Made by a program: the position numbers and the translations under genes. 64,000 nt of DNA from NCBI RefSeq assembly GCF_018598585.1, contig NZ_JAHESD010000013.1:35177-99176 (forward strand), written 5' to 3'. The stretch is from Chryseosolibacter indicum. GTDB lineage: Bacteria; Bacteroidota; Bacteroidia; Cytophagales; Cyclobacteriaceae. The notes under the pieces are model-generated. The model was given only the letters and a program-made list of their open reading frames with translations, was not told the DNA's origin and made no database searches. Of this stretch, positions 33,251 through 42,752 are shown in pieces (position 1 is the stretch's first letter; every line of letters begins with the position of its first letter).

Positions 33251-34222
33251 ATGGCACGAATACTAACTGGCATCCAAAGCAGCGGTAAGCCGCATCTTGG
33301 TAATCTCCTCGGGGCAATTATACCCGCTATTAAACTTTCTCAGCAACCAGGAAATGAATCGTTATTCTTTATTGCTGATCTTCATTCACTTACAACCATC
33401 AAGGATGCCCAAACAAGAATTAATAATACACGTGCAGTAGCTGCTGCGTGGCTGGCCTTTGGCTTCAATGTAGAGAAAAACTACCTGTATCGCCAGTCAA
33501 GAATCCCTGAGGTGTGTGAGCTTACCTGGTATCTTAACTGCATCACGCCTTATCCCATGCTTGCCAATGCCCACTCTTTTAAAGATAAAGCAGAACGACT
33601 TTCTGATGTAAATGCAGGCTTGTTTACCTACCCAGTATTGATGGCTGGTGACATTATTCTTTATGACGCTCACTTTGTACCGGTGGGTAAGGATCAGCGT
33701 CAGCACCTTGAAATGGCGAGAGATATAGCCACTGCGTTCAATAATCAATACGGTGAAACATTTGTTATTCCCGAAGCCAAAATCGAAGAGCAGGTAATGA
33801 CAATTCCAGGCACTGACGGTCAGAAAATGAGCAAATCGTATGGTAATATCATCGATATCTTTCTTCCTGACAAGGAGCTAAGAAAACAAGTAATGTCAAT
33901 TGTTACCGACAGCACTCCCCTGGAAGCACCAAAGAACCCGGACACCGATAACGTGTTTGCCATCTACAATTTGTTGGCAAGCGATGAGCAAAAGACAGCA
34001 ATGCGAAATAAATACCTTGCTGGTAACTACGGCTACGGACATGCGAAGCAGGAGCTTTATGAACTTATCATCCTAAAATTTGCTAAAGAGCGCGAAGCAT
34101 TTAATTACTATATGAGCAATACCGATGAGCTTGAAAAGAAGCTGGAACAGGGAGAAGCAAAAGCACGAATTATTGCGCGTGAAGTCCTACAAAGAGTAAG
34201 AAAGAAAGTAGGCTTTGCCTAA
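33251..34222 (+). CDS. trpS: Tryptophan--tRNA ligase
   Basis: Class I aminoacyl-tRNA synthetase that charges tRNA-Trp, 323 residues, normal length. The HIGH-type motif is GKPHLGN (residues 12-18) and the KMSKS loop is GQKMSKSYGN (near residue 195). Between them are VGKDQRQHLEMARDIA and ILYDAHFVPVGKDQ, typical of TrpRS. The C-terminal helical domain ends with ARIIAREVLQRVRKKVGF. No T-box or trp leader peptide is apparent upstream. A 15-base inverted repeat lies just downstream. Confidence 0.96.
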   Translation: MARILTGIQSSGKPHLGNLLGAIIPAIKLSQQPGNESLFFIADLHSLTTIKDAQTRINNTRAVAAAWLAFGFNVEKNYLYRQSRIPEVCELTWYLNCITPYPMLANAHSFKDKAERLSDVNAGLFTYPVLMAGDIILYDAHFVPVGKDQRQHLEMARDIATAFNNQYGETFVIPEAKIEEQVMTIPGTDGQKMSKSYGNIIDIFLPDKELRKQVMSIVTDSTPLEAPKNPDTDNVFAIYNLLASDEQKTAMRNKYLAGNYGYGHAKQELYELIILKFAKEREAFNYYMSNTDELEKKLEQGEAKARIIAREVLQRVRKKVGFA

Positions 34223-34228
34223 ACTAAA

Positions 34229-34265
34229 TCAATAGTAAGTAGTAATAGGACTACTACTTACTATT
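34229..34265. terminator. Perfect 15-base inverted repeat after trpS
   Basis: Left arm 34229-34243 and right arm 34251-34265 are exact complements around a 7-base loop. There is no T run, so it may be a weak terminator or an mRNA-end stabiliser between convergent genes. Confidence 0.5.
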
Positions 34266-34298
34266 GTCAACTATGAATAGCTTTTAATATCAACCCAA

Positions 34299-34658
34299 TT
34301 ACTTGGCCGTCCAGACAACTTCTTGCTTGTCTTTGCCTATCAGCAATATAAATCGCGTTGGATTAGTTGTTAAAGTAAGTTTCGTGTCTTTTCCTTCGTA
34401 CTTCTCTACCTCTACTGGCACACCTTTACCTATGTAAGCAATGGGCATTAAAACATCGGTATCAGGACAAAGCTCGTCGTGAATATCCTGTAGTACTTCT
34501 TCCAGGTACTCGCCATACTCATCCTGAAAATCGTCTTCAAGATCGTGAAGCTCTTCCTCTAGATCATCGTATTTTGGATTGTTGTAATCAAGCTTCGCTA
34601 GTTCTTCTCTCTTCTTTAAAATTTCCTGTACAGCCTTATCTAATGCTTTAACGTCCAT
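34299..34658 (-). CDS. Conserved-type hypothetical acidic protein (119 residues)
   Basis: Not recognised. The N-terminal two-thirds is strongly acidic and helical, probably a coiled coil (KLDYNNPKYDDLEEELHDLE, then DDFQDEYGEYLEEVLQDIHDE). The C-terminal 50 residues look like a small beta domain (IGKGVPVEVEKYEGK, TRFILLIGKDKQEVVWTAK). There is no signal peptide or membrane segment, so it is cytoplasmic. The ATG at 34656-34658 and the codon use look genuine. Convergent with trpS, with a long spacer to the divergent hppD. Confidence 0.75.
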   Translation of the reverse strand: MDVKALDKAVQEILKKREELAKLDYNNPKYDDLEEELHDLEDDFQDEYGEYLEEVLQDIHDELCPDTDVLMPIAYIGKGVPVEVEKYEGKDTKLTLTTNPTRFILLIGKDKQEVVWTAK

Positions 34659-34843
34659 GTTATAACTTTTTTGTAAAGATTATAGAATTCGTTGAAATAC
34701 AAAACGACCGCAACAATTCTTCTGCCCGGTCCATCCCTTTTGTACATATAATATTTTGTATATCAGCACTTAATAAACCATATGAACAAATAAAAATTTA
34801 TGTTTTTGAAATCAACAGAAGTTCATTCCAAATCCTTCTCTCC

Positions 34844-34851
34844 TACGTTTG
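34844..34851 (+). promoter_or_regulatory. Candidate -7 promoter box for hppD
   Basis: TACGTTTG matches the Bacteroidota -7 consensus TAnnTTTG exactly, 38 bases before the hppD start. No clear -33 element is seen, so this is suggestive only. Confidence 0.4.
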
Positions 34852-34889
34852 CAAAGGCTACTTTTAACTGAAATTTAACCCTATAATTT

Positions 34890-35984
34890 ATGGCACAAGA
34901 CTTCCTCCCGATCAATGGAACTGACTATATTGAATTTTACGTAGGTAATGCAAAACAAGCCTCCCTATACTACCAGCATTGTTTAGGTTTTGAACTTGTT
35001 GCCTATGAGGGGCCTGAAACAGGTGTTCGCGACCGTGCTTCATATGTTCTCCAGCAGAACAAAATCAGGTTTGTTCTTACCACTTCATTACAAAAAGATT
35101 CTGAAATAGCTGAGCATGTAAAATTGCACGGAGATGGGGTTAAAGTTCTAGCTCTATGGGTTGATGACGCCAGAAAATCTTTTTATGAAACAACCACAAG
35201 AGGTGCAGAACCTGCGCATGAGCCAAAGGTAATTAATGACGAATTTGGAGAAGTAGTACTTGCCTCTATTAAAACATATGGCGATACCATTCACACATTT
35301 GTAGAAAGAAAAAATTACAAAGGCGCTTTCCTTCCGGGGTACAAAGCCAGAAAGAGTACACTTCAGATTCAACCAATCGGATTGAAACATGTAGACCATT
35401 GCGTAGGAAATGTTGAATTGGGAAAAATGAATTATTGGGTTGACTTCTATGAGAAAGTCATGGGCTTTAATCTGCTTATTACTTTCGACGATAACGACAT
35501 TTCTACTGAATACAGCGCGTTAATGTCGAAAGTGGTGTCTAATGGAAATGGATACATTAAATTCCCTATTAACGAGCCTGCCTCAGGAAAAAAGAAATCG
35601 CAGATCGAAGAGTACCTCGATTTTTACCACGGCCCGGGGGTACAACACATTGCCATTGCTACTGACGACATCGTTTATACTGTAAGCGAATTACGAAGAC
35701 GTGGCATGGAATTTTTATATGTACCTGATACCTATTATGAAGATATCCTCGAACGTGTCGGAAATATTGACGAAGATCTTAAGGAACTTAAAAAACTAAA
35801 TATTCTGATCGACAGAGATGAAGAAGGTTATCTGCTTCAAATTTTCACAAAACCAATTCAGGACAGGCCTACTGTTTTCTTCGAAATTATTGAAAGAAAT
35901 GGAGCCAAATCATTCGGTAAAGGAAACTTCAAAGCATTATTTGAGTCCATTGAACGTGAGCAAGCATTGCGAGGTAATCTGTAA
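34890..35984 (+). CDS. hppD: 4-hydroxyphenylpyruvate dioxygenase
   Basis: Non-haem iron(II) enzyme converting 4-hydroxyphenylpyruvate to homogentisate in tyrosine degradation. 364 residues in two VOC-fold halves. The three iron ligands are in place: His170 in VDHCVGN, His253 in GVQHIAIATDDI and Glu332 in FFEIIER. KFPINEP and QIEEYLDFYHGPG are also family-typical. The C-terminal helix NFKALFESIEREQALRGNL closes the active site. The gene is monocistronic, with a terminator at 36034-36062. No homogentisate dioxygenase gene is in the window. Confidence 0.97.
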   Translation: MAQDFLPINGTDYIEFYVGNAKQASLYYQHCLGFELVAYEGPETGVRDRASYVLQQNKIRFVLTTSLQKDSEIAEHVKLHGDGVKVLALWVDDARKSFYETTTRGAEPAHEPKVINDEFGEVVLASIKTYGDTIHTFVERKNYKGAFLPGYKARKSTLQIQPIGLKHVDHCVGNVELGKMNYWVDFYEKVMGFNLLITFDDNDISTEYSALMSKVVSNGNGYIKFPINEPASGKKKSQIEEYLDFYHGPGVQHIAIATDDIVYTVSELRRRGMEFLYVPDTYYEDILERVGNIDEDLKELKKLNILIDRDEEGYLLQIFTKPIQDRPTVFFEIIERNGAKSFGKGNFKALFESIEREQALRGNL

Positions 35985-36033
35985 TAATCCTTTTACAGAA
36001 GTTATTTCGTTTAACCACTACAATATTCTCTAT

Positions 36034-36062
36034 GGCGGTCGAAGTTGATCCGCCTTTTTTTA
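36034..36062 (+). terminator. Rho-independent terminator of hppD
   Basis: GGCGG/CCGCC stem (36034-36038 with 36050-36054), 11-base loop, then a run of eight T. Confidence 0.85.
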
Positions 36063-36091
36063 TTTTTGAAACCATAAAATAAATTATACGC

Positions 36092-37822
36092 ATGTCCGCA
36101 CTTCTTGAACAAGTTCAAACCAAAGCCAAAACCTGGCTGAGTAGTTCAGTAATTGATCAGACAACCAAAGAACTGGTGAAATCATTACTTGAAAAACAAG
36201 ACAATAAAGAGTTAATCGATAATTTCTATAAGGATCTTGAATTTGGAACCGGAGGTTTGCGGGGTGTAATGGGTGCAGGCTCAAACTGCATGAACCAGTA
36301 TACAGTAGGTGTTGCTACCCAAGGGCTTGCCAACTATCTGAATAAGACTTATGCAGGTAAAACAATTAAGGTAGCCATCGCCCACGATAGCCGTAATAAT
36401 AGCAGATTCTTTGCTGAAGTTACAGCCAACGTATTTTCAGCAAACGGAATCCATGTTTATCTCTTCTCAGAGTTAAGACCCACTCCTTTGCTCTCATTTG
36501 CTATACGTTTCTTGAATTGCCAATCAGGCGTTGTTGTTACCGCCTCCCATAATCCCAAAGAATACAACGGATATAAAGCATATTGGAGCGATGGAGCGCA
36601 AGTTGTTCCTCCGCACGACAAGAACGTAATTGAAGAAGTTAAAAAGATAACTTCTTTTGACCAGGTTAAATTTACCCCTGAAAAATCACTTATCCATACC
36701 ATTGGCCCTGAAGTTGAAAAGGCCTATTATGAAGAAGTAAAGAAACTGATCCCTAATAAAGAAGTAATACAACGTCATCACAACATTCCATTGGTTTACT
36801 CAAGCCTTCATGGGGCAGGTATTACCATGGTCCCTGAATGCTTAAAGCAAATTGGTTTTACCAACATTCATGTTGTAGACGAGCAGAAGCAACCAGATGG
36901 CAATTTCCCTACAGTACAATCTCCCAATCCTGAAGAACAATCCGCCATGGAAATGGTGATTAAAAAAGGAAAGGCGGTAGGCGCTACAATGGTTATGGCA
37001 ACAGACCCTGATACAGACCGGGTAGGCATTGGTGTTCGTAAATCAGATGGAGAGTTCACGCTCTTAACTGGCAATCAGGCATTCGCTTTAATGATGTACT
37101 TCATTATGAAGAATTTGAAAAGCACTGAAAATGCTTATATCGCTAAAACGATAGTTACAACGGAGCTTGTTGATACCATGGCAAAGCGCTTAGGCGTTGA
37201 GTGCTACAACACCCTTACAGGCTTTAAATACATTGCCGAATTAATGGGCAAGCTTGAAGGCGTAAAGAAATTTGTAGCTGCCGGAGAAGAGAGCTATGGA
37301 TACATGGTAGGTGACTTTGTAAGAGACAAAGATGCTGTTTCTGCATGTGCTTTCTTTGCTGCCATGGCTGCAAATGCTACTGATCAGAATAAATCATTGT
37401 ATGATTGGCTTATTGATATGTATGTAGAATTTGGCTTCTACAAAGAGCATTTACTAAATGTAACTAAAAAGGGTCAACAAGGCGAGCAGGAAATAAAGGC
37501 AATGATGGAGAGGTTTAGAGATAATCCTCCTGCTGAAATTAATGGAAGCAGAGTAGTGAGACTGCTTGACTATAAGTTTTTAAAAGAAAAGAACCTTTTA
37601 ACAGGCAGCGAATCGCCTCTTGACTTCCCTAAGTCAGATGTGCTTCAATTCTATTTGGAAGATGGTAGCAAAGTTTCTGTTCGTCCTTCCGGTACTGAGC
37701 CAAAGATTAAGTTCTACATCAGTGTAAATACCAACCTACCATCAAAAGAAGCTTTTGACCAGGTAAATCAACAACTTGAACAAAAGATAAAAGGTATCGA
37801 AAAGTATTTGTTCTCTGCTTAA
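36092..37822 (+). CDS. Phosphohexomutase (phosphoglucomutase/phosphomannomutase)
   Basis: 576-residue alpha-D-phosphohexomutase that interconverts hexose 1- and 6-phosphates. Family motifs in order: FGTGGLRGVMGAG (N-terminal entry loop); the phosphoserine loop TASHNPKEYNGYK; the metal-binding loop DPDTDRVG; the sugar-binding loop AAGEESYGY; and the phosphate-binding loop RPSGTEPKIKFY at the C-terminus. The length and the DPDTDR variant fit the long PgcA/PGM2-like group found in Gram-positives and Bacteroidota. Sugar specificity (glucose versus mannose) cannot be settled from sequence. The next gene starts 9 bases downstream and is probably cotranscribed. Confidence 0.94.
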   Translation: MSALLEQVQTKAKTWLSSSVIDQTTKELVKSLLEKQDNKELIDNFYKDLEFGTGGLRGVMGAGSNCMNQYTVGVATQGLANYLNKTYAGKTIKVAIAHDSRNNSRFFAEVTANVFSANGIHVYLFSELRPTPLLSFAIRFLNCQSGVVVTASHNPKEYNGYKAYWSDGAQVVPPHDKNVIEEVKKITSFDQVKFTPEKSLIHTIGPEVEKAYYEEVKKLIPNKEVIQRHHNIPLVYSSLHGAGITMVPECLKQIGFTNIHVVDEQKQPDGNFPTVQSPNPEEQSAMEMVIKKGKAVGATMVMATDPDTDRVGIGVRKSDGEFTLLTGNQAFALMMYFIMKNLKSTENAYIAKTIVTTELVDTMAKRLGVECYNTLTGFKYIAELMGKLEGVKKFVAAGEESYGYMVGDFVRDKDAVSACAFFAAMAANATDQNKSLYDWLIDMYVEFGFYKEHLLNVTKKGQQGEQEIKAMMERFRDNPPAEINGSRVVRLLDYKFLKEKNLLTGSESPLDFPKSDVLQFYLEDGSKVSVRPSGTEPKIKFYISVNTNLPSKEAFDQVNQQLEQKIKGIEKYLFSA

Positions 37823-37830
37823 GCATAGCT

Positions 37831-38286
37831 ATGACGGATCATTTCAGAGACATCATTGTAAAATTGTTCGACCGCGATCTTGACAAGTTAGCGGTAGAGA
37901 TCAGTTTATATGACGATAAATCTTCGATCTGGAAAATTACAGGAGACATAAAGAATCCCGCTGGGAATTTATGTCTCCATCTTTGCGGCAATCTCCAGCA
38001 TTACATAGGAAAAGTTCTCGGCGGCACCGATTACAAAAGAAATCGAGATTATGAATTTTCCGCAAGAGCTATTTCAAAAGAAACATTGCTTGCTGAGGTG
38101 AGAGAGACAAAGAGCACCGTTCATCACACGTTAGCCAACATCGAAGAAAACACCTTAGCGTCGCCATATCCGGAAAAAGTCTTTGATTACGACATGAATA
38201 CAGATTATTTTCTGGTTCATCTGCAAGGGCATCTCAATTATCATCTGGGCCAGATCAATTATCACAGAAGACTTATCACTACTTAA
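37831..38286 (+). CDS. DinB/DUF1572-like four-helix metal-binding protein
   Basis: 151 residues, all helical, starting 9 bases after the phosphohexomutase gene. It resembles DinB-superfamily DUF1572 proteins: LCLHLCGNLQHYIGKVLGGTDYKRNRD carries the first conserved histidine, and FLVHLQGHLNYHLGQINYHRR supplies the others, consistent with a three-His metal site in a four-helix bundle. Relatives are thiol-dependent transferases or DNA-damage-induced proteins of unknown action. No specific function can be assigned, and the link to sugar-phosphate metabolism rests only on spacing. Confidence 0.8.
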   Translation: MTDHFRDIIVKLFDRDLDKLAVEISLYDDKSSIWKITGDIKNPAGNLCLHLCGNLQHYIGKVLGGTDYKRNRDYEFSARAISKETLLAEVRETKSTVHHTLANIEENTLASPYPEKVFDYDMNTDYFLVHLQGHLNYHLGQINYHRRLITT

Positions 38287-38336
38287 GTAGTAGACTTAAA
38301 AATATTCTTTTATTTTAGCGATTCAACTTCAATAAT

Positions 38337-39728
38337 TTGGAATCGCTAAATCAAATCCTTTCAGATACAGCAAGTATAATTTGGTGGCCAGTTCTCTTTC
38401 TTATCATAGGAGGAGGCCTTTATTTTCTCATCTACTCCAGATTTCTGCAATACAAATATTTTATTCATGCATTAAACGTATTACGCGGAAAGTACGATGA
38501 CCCCAACGCACCAGGTCAGATTACAGCATACAGAGCACTATCAACTGCGCTTGCTTCTACTGTAGGTATGGGTAACCTTGCCGGTGTTGCCGCAGCAATT
38601 GCTATGGGCGGACCAGGCGCGTTGTTTTGGATGTGGGTCACCTCCTTTATAGGTATGTCTACCAACTTCTTTACCAGCGCTCTCGCAAGCATGTACCGGG
38701 GAAAAGACTCAACGGGCGAACTACAGGGAGGCCCTATGTATGTAATACGCGAGGTAATGGGAAAACGATGGCAGCCCTTAGCCACCTTATTTTGTGTTTG
38801 TTGTATGGTAGGATGTCTTCCAATCTTTCAAGCCAACCAGTTAACGCAAGCGTTGCTGGATATAGGATTGAAGCCCATGGGCCTCGAAGAATCTTTCATT
38901 ACTATCGGCTCATCTTCTATCAGCGTCACCAAATTTATTATAGGACTAGTAATAGCTGTTATCTGTTCTTTGGTAATCATTGGAGGGATTAAAAGAATAG
39001 GCGCGTGGGCAGGCAGGCTAGTTCCGCTAATGATCGTACTCCATTTCGTTTCCGTTGTTATAATCCTGGTAACCTACGCCGATCGTATTCCTTATTATCT
39101 GGGACTGATTTTCAGGGATGCCTTCGCTGCCGATAATTACCATGGAGAACCATTCTTAGGAGGGGTAGTTGGTGGTATAATTATGTTGGGTGTAAGAAGA
39201 GCAACCTTCTCAAATGAAGCTGGAATAGGTACTGCCCCTATGGCAATGGGTGCCTCTAAAAGCGTAGAGCCTATACGTGAAGGATTAATTTCTATGCTGA
39301 GCCCTGTTATTGATACCATTATTAGTTGCTCGCTTACCGCTCTTTCTATTTTAGTAACAGATGCGTGGCTTACCAAAGACGCCAGTGGTATTACGCTTAC
39401 TTCCCTCGCCTATCGTGCTGCCCTCCCGCAAGGGGGTGATTACGTGTTGTTGCTTTGCACCTTTGTTTTTGCCATTAGTGCATTATTCTCTTATAGTTAT
39501 TACGGAAGAAAAGCGTTGTCGTTTTTGGTAGGAGAAAGAAAAAGTGCCTGGTATGACTACTTCTACTTGAGTACAATAGCATTAGGTGCTATAGCATCAA
39601 TGGATCTGGTGTTAAACCTGATTGATATTGCCTTTGCCATTATGGCTATACCTACCATGATCTCAGGTTTAGTGCTTGCACCAAGAGTTATGAAAGAAGC
39701 AAAAGAATATTTTAAAAAGCTGAGTTAA
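38337..39728 (+). CDS. Sodium:alanine symporter family (AGCS) transporter
   Basis: 463-residue inner-membrane protein with about 11 hydrophobic segments. The AGCS signatures are GQITAYRALSTALASTVGMGNLAGVAAAI near residues 60-88 and RATFSNEAGIGTAPMA in the middle. The family imports alanine or glycine with Na+ or H+. I accept the TTG at 38337 as start because it gives the family N-terminus (LNQILSDTASIIWWPVLFLII) and no ATG or GTG fits. A terminator hairpin overlaps the stop codon. Confidence 0.93.
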   Translation: MESLNQILSDTASIIWWPVLFLIIGGGLYFLIYSRFLQYKYFIHALNVLRGKYDDPNAPGQITAYRALSTALASTVGMGNLAGVAAAIAMGGPGALFWMWVTSFIGMSTNFFTSALASMYRGKDSTGELQGGPMYVIREVMGKRWQPLATLFCVCCMVGCLPIFQANQLTQALLDIGLKPMGLEESFITIGSSSISVTKFIIGLVIAVICSLVIIGGIKRIGAWAGRLVPLMIVLHFVSVVIILVTYADRIPYYLGLIFRDAFAADNYHGEPFLGGVVGGIIMLGVRRATFSNEAGIGTAPMAMGASKSVEPIREGLISMLSPVIDTIISCSLTALSILVTDAWLTKDASGITLTSLAYRAALPQGGDYVLLLCTFVFAISALFSYSYYGRKALSFLVGERKSAWYDYFYLSTIALGAIASMDLVLNLIDIAFAIMAIPTMISGLVLAPRVMKEAKEYFKKLS

Positions 39729-39740
39729 CACTCAGCTTTT
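39715..39740. terminator. Bidirectional terminator after the AGCS transporter gene
   Basis: Perfect 11-base stem AAAAGCTGAGT/ACTCAGCTTTT with a 4-base loop. It contains the stop codon of the transporter and lies 9 bases from the convergent stop at 39749. Confidence 0.85.
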
Positions 39741-39748
39741 AATATTTT

Positions 39749-41194
39749 CTAAGATTGACTTTCAACCTGGACCTCGCTCTCAGATTGAGTTAAGGGATAA
39801 TCAAATAATCCAAAGCTCTTGATTGCCTCTTCAACTTTGTGAGGAACAAACTTCTCCCAGCCAGGTTCTCCCTTCTTTATCATTGCCAGTACATTATCTG
39901 AAATAATATGAAGATGTTTCGTATTTGCATCGCAAATATCTTCCATCTTATTATTCTCCATCAAATACCTGAATAAACTTTTAAGATTTGGAGGGAGCTC
40001 TTGCTCAAAGTCCTTTAACGTAAAGAGCTCGTTTGATCCTGCTCTTAATGCAGGGTAGATATAAAGCTTAACGTTATGCCCGAACAACGAAGCAAAGCAT
40101 TCCAGGATACCACCGCGGATATTTTCATAAGTCTTTTCTTCAAAAACTTTTTGAAGAGCATATATACCCAGGATAATACCGATTTTTTTACCCTTGGTAA
40201 TGCGCGACAAGTAATCTACCAACCTGTAGTATTCGAAATAGTTAGAGATCAAAACGTTTTGACCGAGCGAACAAATGATATCTGCCCGATGTAAAAAGTC
40301 CTTTTCATCAATTTTTCCGTCGGGACTTAAATCGTTTAACGTTAATTCTGATATTAAAACAATCTTGGAAGAATCAACATCAGGCTCTTTTCGGAAATGC
40401 TTTCTAGAACGCAACAGCATGTCTACATTAACATGGGTAGGCGGACGAAATCTTCCGCGCAACACAAGAACATTCTTTTTATAAAGCTCATCAGAAGGCT
40501 GCATTACATTGCCATCAGGTCCAAACATTGCTGCCTTTGTAAGGCCATTCTTAACAAGCTTCAGGGCCATTAAACGATTATCAACATGTTTAAAGTCTGG
40601 CCCAGAAAGTCTGAACATGTCTATCTCAATCCTTCTTGTAGTTAAACCGTCAAGCAGAGACATCAAGATCTCTTCAGGATCACTCATGAACATACATCCA
40701 TAAAGCATGTTTACCCCAACATAACCAAGAGACAGTTGTTGCTGTAACGGATCTGTGTCATGCATCTTTATATGGATAACACACTCATTGGGTTCGGTTT
40801 TAGGTTGTAGCTGAAAACGAAGTCCCATCCAACCATGCCCCTGGTTCGTTCGCTCGTAATTAAGAATTTCAACAGTATCAGCAAAAGCAAAAAAACGCGT
40901 GTTCTCAATTCTGTGAGGAAGACGCTCAGGCAAAAGAACATACTCATGATCGAGCATTTGCATTAAACGATCTTCACAAACATAGCGATCGCAAACGCCA
41001 TAAATGGCATCGCTAAATTTCATGTCATATGCCGAAATCGTCTTTGCAATAGTACCAGATGCACCGCCTACTTTAAAAAAATTGGCAGCTACCTCCTGCC
41101 CTGCTCCTATTTCAGCAAAAGAACCATAAATTGCTTTGCTCAGATTAATCCGTAAAGCTTTCTCCTGTGTTGTTAACTTTCTGAAATCATCCAT
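39749..41194 (-). CDS. Uncharacterised conserved cytoplasmic protein (481 residues)
   Basis: I do not recognise a family with a known activity. The protein is soluble and has no signal peptide or membrane span. The middle carries ordered, conserved-looking segments: GHGWMGLRFQLQP, CVIHIKMHDTDPLQQQLSLGYVGVNMLYG, LLDGLTTRRIEIDMFRLSGPDF, LVLRGRFRPPTHVNVDML, ADIICSLGQNVLISNYFEYYRL and GKKIGIILGIYALQKVFEEK. The repeated hydrophobic-strand and helix pattern suggests an alpha/beta enzyme-like fold. The ATG has a fair Shine-Dalgarno (AGGAGGC) 8 bases before it. It sits between two sodium-symporter genes on the opposite strand and is transcribed alone. Confidence 0.85.
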   Translation of the reverse strand: MDDFRKLTTQEKALRINLSKAIYGSFAEIGAGQEVAANFFKVGGASGTIAKTISAYDMKFSDAIYGVCDRYVCEDRLMQMLDHEYVLLPERLPHRIENTRFFAFADTVEILNYERTNQGHGWMGLRFQLQPKTEPNECVIHIKMHDTDPLQQQLSLGYVGVNMLYGCMFMSDPEEILMSLLDGLTTRRIEIDMFRLSGPDFKHVDNRLMALKLVKNGLTKAAMFGPDGNVMQPSDELYKKNVLVLRGRFRPPTHVNVDMLLRSRKHFRKEPDVDSSKIVLISELTLNDLSPDGKIDEKDFLHRADIICSLGQNVLISNYFEYYRLVDYLSRITKGKKIGIILGIYALQKVFEEKTYENIRGGILECFASLFGHNVKLYIYPALRAGSNELFTLKDFEQELPPNLKSLFRYLMENNKMEDICDANTKHLHIISDNVLAMIKKGEPGWEKFVPHKVEEAIKSFGLFDYPLTQSESEVQVESQS

Positions 41195-41370
41195 AAAAGG
41201 CCTCCTATAGCTGATGTTAATTTAGGCAAATCGTTTTAGATCGACTCGAAGGTGTAATAAAATTAACACCATTGCTATGCTTGATTAGTCAATGCTATAA
41301 CTGTTTTTTGGTAATTATAGTTTTAAGAACATACTTTGCCAACATAAGAACGTATTAATTTGATTTTTCG

Positions 41371-42744
41371 ATGTCGGATAGAGGTAATTTTTCAGGCCGT
41401 ATTGGATTTATTCTCGCTGCAACTGGCTCAGCAATAGGTCTTAGTAACATCTGGAGGTTCCCCTATCTGGCAGGTCAAAACGGTGGTGCCGTATTTGTAA
41501 TTATTTACCTCCTCTGCATTTTCATCTTTTGCTTTCCCGTAATGATTGGTGAAATATCAATAGGCAGGGCTGCAGGAAGAGATGCTTACGGATCATATAC
41601 TAGACTTGGTAACAAGAAATGGGGGCTACTCGGCCTAACCGGAATCGTTAGCAGTGTTATAATTCTCTCTTACTACAATGTAGTTGCCGGCTGGGCCTTT
41701 GGCTTCTTTGTAGAAATAGCGTTTAATAACCTCCTGTTAAAAAAAGATTTCTCGTCATTCTTTGGCAACTTTGTAAATAATATCTCCGCTAACCTCTTTT
41801 ATTCATTTATATTCTTGCTGCTTACCTCGCTTTCGGTAATCGGTGGTATTCAAAAGGGAATTGAAAGAGCCAATAGAATTTTAATGCCGGCACTATTTCT
41901 TGTCCTGCTCGGATTAATTGGATATAGCTTAACACTTCCTCATGCTATGGAAGGCATTCGCTTTTACCTCATACCTGATTTCAGTAAAATAACTGCTCAA
42001 ACAATTTTTGATGCATTGCGACTCTCATTTTTTACTTTATCATTAGGTGTAGGCGGCCTGATAACTTATGGATCTTATGTAAAAAAATCTGAAAACATTG
42101 TTTATGCTGCCTCCGTTGTAACCTGGGCCGATACAGTAGTTGCATTTCTCGCTGGACTCATGATTTTTCCTCTGGTATTTTCAGCAGGCCAATCTCCTGC
42201 TGAAGGTCCACCATTGGTATTCATTGTTTTACCTCAGATATTTCAAGACATGGGCCCGGTTGTTGGAAAACTCATGGGTAGTACTTTCTTCCTTTTGTTA
42301 TGCTTTGCAGCTCTTCCATCATGTATATCGTTAATGGAAAACCCCGTGGCATACTTTGTAGACGAAAAAAAGTATCAGAGAAAAAATGTTGTTATAATAC
42401 TTACAGCAGTAGTTTTCATAATAGGCCTGCCAAGTTTAATGAGTTTCGGAGCCGTCCCATTCCTCAATCAACTTCCGTTTTATAAGAACAGAGATTTTCT
42501 AACGTTTGTTGCTGATGTTACTGACATAACCTTAACCATTGGTGGTTGCCTGATGTGTATCTTCATTACCTACAAATGGAAGATTCATAATATGAATGCT
42601 GAACTAGCAACGGGTAACTCAAATTTCATGGGCACTTTAACGCAGCGCTACATCAACTTTACAATAGTATATGTGTGCCCCCTCCTACTCGGTGTGCTTT
42701 CTATCCTCGTGATTATCGATAAGTTCTTTGGCTTGTTTAGTTAG
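41371..42744 (+). CDS. Neurotransmitter:sodium symporter (NSS/SNF) family transporter
   Basis: 457 residues with 11-12 transmembrane segments. The N-terminal FILAATGSAIGLSNIWRFPYLAGQNGGAVFVIIY is the NSS signature containing the unwound TM1 that binds Na+ and substrate. GVGGLITYGSY (TM6 region) and SYYNVVAGWAFGF (TM3) also fit. Bacterial members (LeuT, TnaT, MhsT) import amino acids with Na+; the substrate here is not predictable. Convergent with the TerB-like gene, whose stop is only 9 bases away. Confidence 0.93.
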   Translation: MSDRGNFSGRIGFILAATGSAIGLSNIWRFPYLAGQNGGAVFVIIYLLCIFIFCFPVMIGEISIGRAAGRDAYGSYTRLGNKKWGLLGLTGIVSSVIILSYYNVVAGWAFGFFVEIAFNNLLLKKDFSSFFGNFVNNISANLFYSFIFLLLTSLSVIGGIQKGIERANRILMPALFLVLLGLIGYSLTLPHAMEGIRFYLIPDFSKITAQTIFDALRLSFFTLSLGVGGLITYGSYVKKSENIVYAASVVTWADTVVAFLAGLMIFPLVFSAGQSPAEGPPLVFIVLPQIFQDMGPVVGKLMGSTFFLLLCFAALPSCISLMENPVAYFVDEKKYQRKNVVIILTAVVFIIGLPSLMSFGAVPFLNQLPFYKNRDFLTFVADVTDITLTIGGCLMCIFITYKWKIHNMNAELATGNSNFMGTLTQRYINFTIVYVCPLLLGVLSILVIIDKFFGLFS

Positions 42745-42752
42745 TAGTAAGC

